From: JBOGEN01 sp050743265
Lineage (GTDB): Bacteria > Actinomycetota > Actinomycetes > JBOGEN01
Assembly: GCA_050743265.1 (NCBI GenBank)
Contig: JBOGEN010000090.1
Coordinates: 1 to 26,309 of the forward strand
Length of the DNA: 26,309 bases
Direction of reading: 5' to 3'
In this document: positions 23,630 to 26,309 of the stretch, in pieces
Position numbering within the stretch: position 1 is the stretch's first letter
How the letters are laid out: every line of letters begins with the position of its first letter
The notes under the pieces: generated by a model
What the model was told of the DNA's origin: nothing
Databases searched by the model: none
The model's input: the letters and a program-made list of their open reading frames with translations, nothing else
Program-made: the position numbers and the translations under genes

Positions 23630-23839
23630 TCAGGTTGACGCGAGCGTGTAGCCGGCCTCGGCGACGGCATCCTGGACGCGGGCCTCGTCCACCTGCCCGT
23701 CGCTGGTGATCTCCACAGCCCCCGAGGCCAGGTCGACGTCGACCTCTACGACGCCAGGGACCTTCGTGACCTCGTCGGTGACCGCGCTCGCGCAGTGGCT
23801 GCAGGTCATACCGGTGACGCGGTAGGTCGTGCTGGTCAT
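23630..23839 (-). CDS. CopZ-like copper chaperone (HMA domain)
   Basis: 69 residues, one ferredoxin-like heavy-metal-associated domain with the metal site GMTCSHC (Cys13, Cys16), followed by VTDEVTKVPGVVEVDVDL and the terminal AVAEAGYTL. It binds Cu(I) and should hand it to the ATPase two genes downstream. ATG 23839 has GAGGGA 6 nt upstream. First gene of the copper operon behind a promoter with RicR/CsoR-type boxes, so it should be induced by copper. Confidence 0.93.
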   Translation of the reverse strand: MTSTTYRVTGMTCSHCASAVTDEVTKVPGVVEVDVDLASGAVEITSDGQVDEARVQDAVAEAGYTLAST

Positions 23840-23874
23840 GGCGTGTCCCTCTCTCGTGGTGCCGGCGGGCGGGC

Positions 23875-23894
23875 GGCTCGGCTCGGCTCGGCTC
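23875..23894. repeat. Four perfect GGCTC repeats in the copZ leader
   Basis: GGCTC is repeated four times without interruption (23875-23894), about 35 nt upstream of the copZ start within the predicted untranslated leader. Length change here could alter leader structure but not coding. Confidence 0.6.
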
Positions 23895-23914
23895 CGCTGA
23901 CCCCGATGCTCCCA

Positions 23915-23965
23915 TACCCCCGTACGGTATGTACTGCAGCGTACCCCCCTAGGGTATGAAGTCAA
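23915..23965 (-). promoter_or_regulatory. Copper-responsive promoter with two RicR/CsoR-type operators
   Basis: On the minus strand TTGACT (23965-23960) and TACGCT (23943-23938) form a -35/-10 pair 16 nt apart. A perfect TACCC-N5-GGGTA palindrome (23942-23956) fills the spacer, and a second one with one mismatch, TACCC-N5-CGGTA (23915-23929), lies just past the likely start point, 27 bp away. A half-site GGGTA is at 23972-23976. TACCC-N5-GGGTA is the known motif of the CsoR-family repressor RicR, released by Cu(I). No csoR/ricR gene is in the window. Confidence 0.8.
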
Positions 23966-24080
23966 CCCTTGGGGTACAGCCGGGGACAATCTCGGCCACC
24001 TCCGGCCGCCGAGGCCGGCACCTGTGGAGCCACGATTCGCCGGTGCCCTCGACCGAACCGCGCCGGTCGTGGGCCCGGGA

Positions 24081-24103
24081 CGGCTCAGCGAGCTGAGGAG
24101 CCG
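24081..24103 (-). terminator. Possible terminator after the TctA-TctB gene
   Basis: CGGCTC (24081-24086) can pair with GAGCCG (24098-24103); an alternative stem CTCAG/CTGAG (24084-24088/24093-24097) overlaps it. It lies about 30 nt past the stop, with no U-tract. Weak by itself. Confidence 0.3.
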
Positions 24104-24131
24104 GTGCGGGAGGTCTGTCTCGCCCGCGTGC

Positions 24132-26261
24132 TCACAACAGGAACGTGAACGTGTAGAGCCCGAGGGGCAGGCGGAGGATCGCCAGCTCGGAGAGCACGAC
24201 GAGGACGCCGACGACCACGGTGGTGTACACGGCGATCGAGACGAGGCGCATCTCGGCGACCCGCCATAGGAACGTCGGGACGAACAGCACCGCCGCGATG
24301 ACACCACCGAAGACGTACGTGAGCACGAGGAACGCCGCGATCCAGGCGAAGGCATGGCCCGTCCACCGGAGCGTCGCGCCCCGGGAGTCCTGCTCCCGCG
24401 TCCGGTTCGGGGCGGCCTCGCCACCCACGCCGGGCACGCGGTCGTCCGCCGGACGCGCGGCCCCTCCTGTCGCAGTCGCGGCGCCGACGAGGTCCCCCGT
24501 CACGGGCGCCGCGACGGCGGGCACGGCCGCACGTGCGCGGAGGTGGGCGAGCTCCCGGGCGAGAACGGTGGCCGACAGGGCGATCCCGATCGTCGACACG
24601 AGCCCGGGCATCAGCCGCGCCTCCGTCTCGTACCCGCTGACCGTGACGAGGGCGACGACGAAGAGCACGAGCATTGTCCCGGCGACCACGGACGACCAGA
24701 CCGGACCCGCGCCCTGCTCGGAGTCGGTGGGCACGACGTCCTCGTCGTCCTCCGCGACGCTCGTGCCGTCCTCCGCGACGGGGGCGGCCGTGGCGTCCTT
24801 GCGACGGAGGCGGCGCACCACCGCGCGCACCAACGGAAAGACGAGGATCGCGGCCATGACCAGCACCCACGGCCGGGTGAGCCACTCCGTCGTCTCGTAC
24901 AGCTCCGCGGTGAGGAAGTAGTACCGCTCGAGGGGCACGCTGAGCACGAACCCGATGAGGAACGGTGCGCGGGGGTAGCCGCTGTCCTTCATGAGCCAGC
25001 CCACGACGCCGAGCAGAGCCATGACGACGAGGTCGCCGAACTGCCCCGAGTCCTGGAAGCCGCTGACGAACATGACCACGACGAGTCCCGCGGCCAGAAC
25101 GGGAAAGCGGACGAACGAGAGCTTCGCCAGCGGGGGGCTCAGGAAGAAGCAGAAGAGGGCGCCCAGCACGCTGGCGAGCGCGAACGCCCACACGATCGTG
25201 TACACGAGGTCGAGGTGGTCGGTGACGAGACGCGGGCCAGGCTCGACACCGAAGATGAGCAGCGCACCGAGCAGCAGGGCGGCCGGCGCCCCGCCGGGGA
25301 TGCCGAAGAGCAGCGTGGGGATGAGGTCCCCGGCCTCGACCGAGTTGTTGGCGCTCTCCGGGCCGATGATCCCGCGGGGGTCGCCCTTGCCGAACCGCTT
25401 CTTCTTCTTGGACGTGGCCACGGCCTGGCCGTACGCCATCCAGGTGCCCGCGGTCGCGCCCACGCCGGGCAGCACGCCCGCCCAGATCCCGATCAGCGAG
25501 CCGCGCAGCACGTGCCCCCAGTGGCGGACGACGTCCCTGACCCCCAGCATCCAGCCGCCGCCCAGGCCCTGCCCGCTGGCGACGCTGGTGCGCCGCGCGA
25601 CCCGGGAGGCGATCTCCGCGAGGCCGAAGATGCCCAGCGCCACAGGGACGAGGTTCAGTCCGTCGGAGAGGAACAGCGAGCCGAACGTGAAGCGGTACTC
25701 GGCGGCTGCCGGAGCCGCGCCCACGGCGCCGAGGAGCAGCCCGAGCAGGCCCGCGACGAGGCCCTTGAGCATGTTCCCGCGCGAGAGCAGCGCGGTGAGG
25801 CTGACTCCGAGGACCGTGAGCATGAACAGCTCGGGCGACCCGAACGCGAGCACCAGCGGGCGCGCCACGGGGATCGACAGCGTGAGCCCGATGGCCCCGA
25901 TCAGGCCGCCGATCATCGACGCCAGGAACGCCATGGACAGGGCGCGGGCGGCTTGGCCCTGTTTCGCCATCTCGTGACCGTCCATCATCGTGACGGTCGC
26001 GGAGGCGGAGCCGGGGACGCCGATGAGCACCGCGGTGATCGTGTCCGAGGTGTGCACGACGGCCACCGCGCCGATGATGAGCGCGAGACCCTGCTCCGGC
26101 TCCATCACGGTGACGAACGGCAACAGCAGCGCCACCGCCCCCGTGCCGCCGAGCCCGGGGATGATGCCCACGACGAGTCCTGCCGCGACGCCGGCCAGCA
26201 GCATGAGCAGCAGCGACGGGTCGAGCAGTGACTGCAGCGCCGAGAAGGCGGCGTCCAACAT
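24132..26261 (-). CDS. Tripartite tricarboxylate transporter, fused TctA-TctB membrane protein
   Basis: 709 residues. The first ~490 are a TctA permease: GIIPGLGGTGA (32-42), GVPGSASATVTMMDGHEMAK (81-100), GVLPGVGATAGTWMAYGQA (262-280), GIIGPESANNSVEAGDLIPT (297-316) with LLFGIPG, and about 11-12 helices. An Arg-rich end and an acidic linker (about 497-517) lead to a second set of four to five helices (about 524-709) that fits TctB, including YETEARLMPG (544-553), interrupted by an Ala/Gly-rich loop (575-625). TctA and TctB are usually separate proteins. The system uses an ion gradient and a TctC binding protein to import citrate-like or aromatic acids; tctC is not in the window and may lie beyond the right edge. 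ATG 26261 has GGAGGG 7 nt upstream. Confidence 0.9.
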   Translation of the reverse strand: MLDAAFSALQSLLDPSLLLMLLAGVAAGLVVGIIPGLGGTGAVALLLPFVTVMEPEQGLALIIGAVAVVHTSDTITAVLIGVPGSASATVTMMDGHEMAKQGQAARALSMAFLASMIGGLIGAIGLTLSIPVARPLVLAFGSPELFMLTVLGVSLTALLSRGNMLKGLVAGLLGLLLGAVGAAPAAAEYRFTFGSLFLSDGLNLVPVALGIFGLAEIASRVARRTSVASGQGLGGGWMLGVRDVVRHWGHVLRGSLIGIWAGVLPGVGATAGTWMAYGQAVATSKKKKRFGKGDPRGIIGPESANNSVEAGDLIPTLLFGIPGGAPAALLLGALLIFGVEPGPRLVTDHLDLVYTIVWAFALASVLGALFCFFLSPPLAKLSFVRFPVLAAGLVVVMFVSGFQDSGQFGDLVVMALLGVVGWLMKDSGYPRAPFLIGFVLSVPLERYYFLTAELYETTEWLTRPWVLVMAAILVFPLVRAVVRRLRRKDATAAPVAEDGTSVAEDDEDVVPTDSEQGAGPVWSSVVAGTMLVLFVVALVTVSGYETEARLMPGLVSTIGIALSATVLARELAHLRARAAVPAVAAPVTGDLVGAATATGGAARPADDRVPGVGGEAAPNRTREQDSRGATLRWTGHAFAWIAAFLVLTYVFGGVIAAVLFVPTFLWRVAEMRLVSIAVYTTVVVGVLVVLSELAILRLPLGLYTFTFLL

Positions 26262-26309
26262 CGCGGGTCCCTCCGCGGTGCGGCGTCCCGGGCCGGCGAC
26301 GTGCCGGCC

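Noticed and set aside
23062..23670. N-terminal extension of the copper ATPase frame to 1290 residues
   Set aside because: The extension overlaps the Met-rich membrane gene in another frame and is Pro/Arg-rich; the ATG at 23061 overlaps the previous stop and precedes the HMA domain.
24354..26231. 625-codon open frame on the plus strand opposite the TctA-TctB gene
   Set aside because: Arg/Glu/His/Asp-rich without any domain; it is a GC-driven shadow of a clear membrane transporter gene.
1..26309. CRISPR arrays, tRNA/rRNA genes, transposases, integrases, toxin-antitoxin pairs
   Set aside because: Looked for and not seen; no regularly spaced repeats and no protein with these motifs.

Overview
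The window is very GC-rich DNA with dense, mostly co-directional genes. It has many GTG starts, 4-base GTGA/ATGA gene overlaps, strong GGAGG ribosome binding sites, Tat/Sec-exported proteins, a ROK regulator and a RicR/CsoR-type copper promoter. Together these point to a high-GC actinobacterium; a Cellulomonas/Cellulosimicrobium-like member of Micrococcales is a guess from gene style only. No rRNA, tRNA, CRISPR array, insertion sequence or phage gene was seen.

Left part (1-12.5 kb, all minus strand). A ROK repressor heads an operon encoding a two-domain sugar ABC ATPase, a permease, a Tat lipoprotein sugar-binding protein and a Gfo/Idh/MocA dehydrogenase that resembles levoglucosan dehydrogenase. 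After a 400-bp gap with two tandem hairpins come a secreted PQQ-type sugar dehydrogenase with PKD and CBM6-like modules, a secreted ThuA-DUF1080 protein, then a myo-inositol-phosphate-synthase-like enzyme overlapping a UbiA-type prenyltransferase that runs off the left edge. The Gfo/Idh, ThuA and DUF1080 families are all tied to 3-keto-sugar chemistry, so this block may import and oxidise a glycoside or anhydrosugar. Behind the ROK promoter lies a decayed isoaspartyl peptidase/asparaginase gene.

Middle part (12.5-19.8 kb). This holds a secreted M14 zinc carboxypeptidase, then a cobalt-type nitrile hydratase-family enzyme split into three genes (beta-N, beta-C, alpha), the arrangement of thiocyanate hydrolase and toyocamycin nitrile hydratase. 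Next is a cluster of small or stress-like genes: a LapA-domain protein, a DUF2252 kinase-like protein, a PAP2 phosphatase divergent from a membrane-anchored diacylglycerol-kinase-family protein, an amphi-Trp protein and a two-helix membrane protein. Two divergent intergenic regions here share a 17-bp palindrome and a second conserved block, suggesting joint control.

Right part (19.8-26.3 kb, minus strand). A copper operon runs copZ-like chaperone, Met-rich four-helix membrane protein, then a 1087-residue Cu(I) P-type ATPase with an unusual extra C-terminal membrane helix and His/Met-containing extracytoplasmic module. Its promoter carries two TACCC-N5-GGGTA-type boxes. Upstream is a fused TctA-TctB tripartite tricarboxylate transporter membrane protein.
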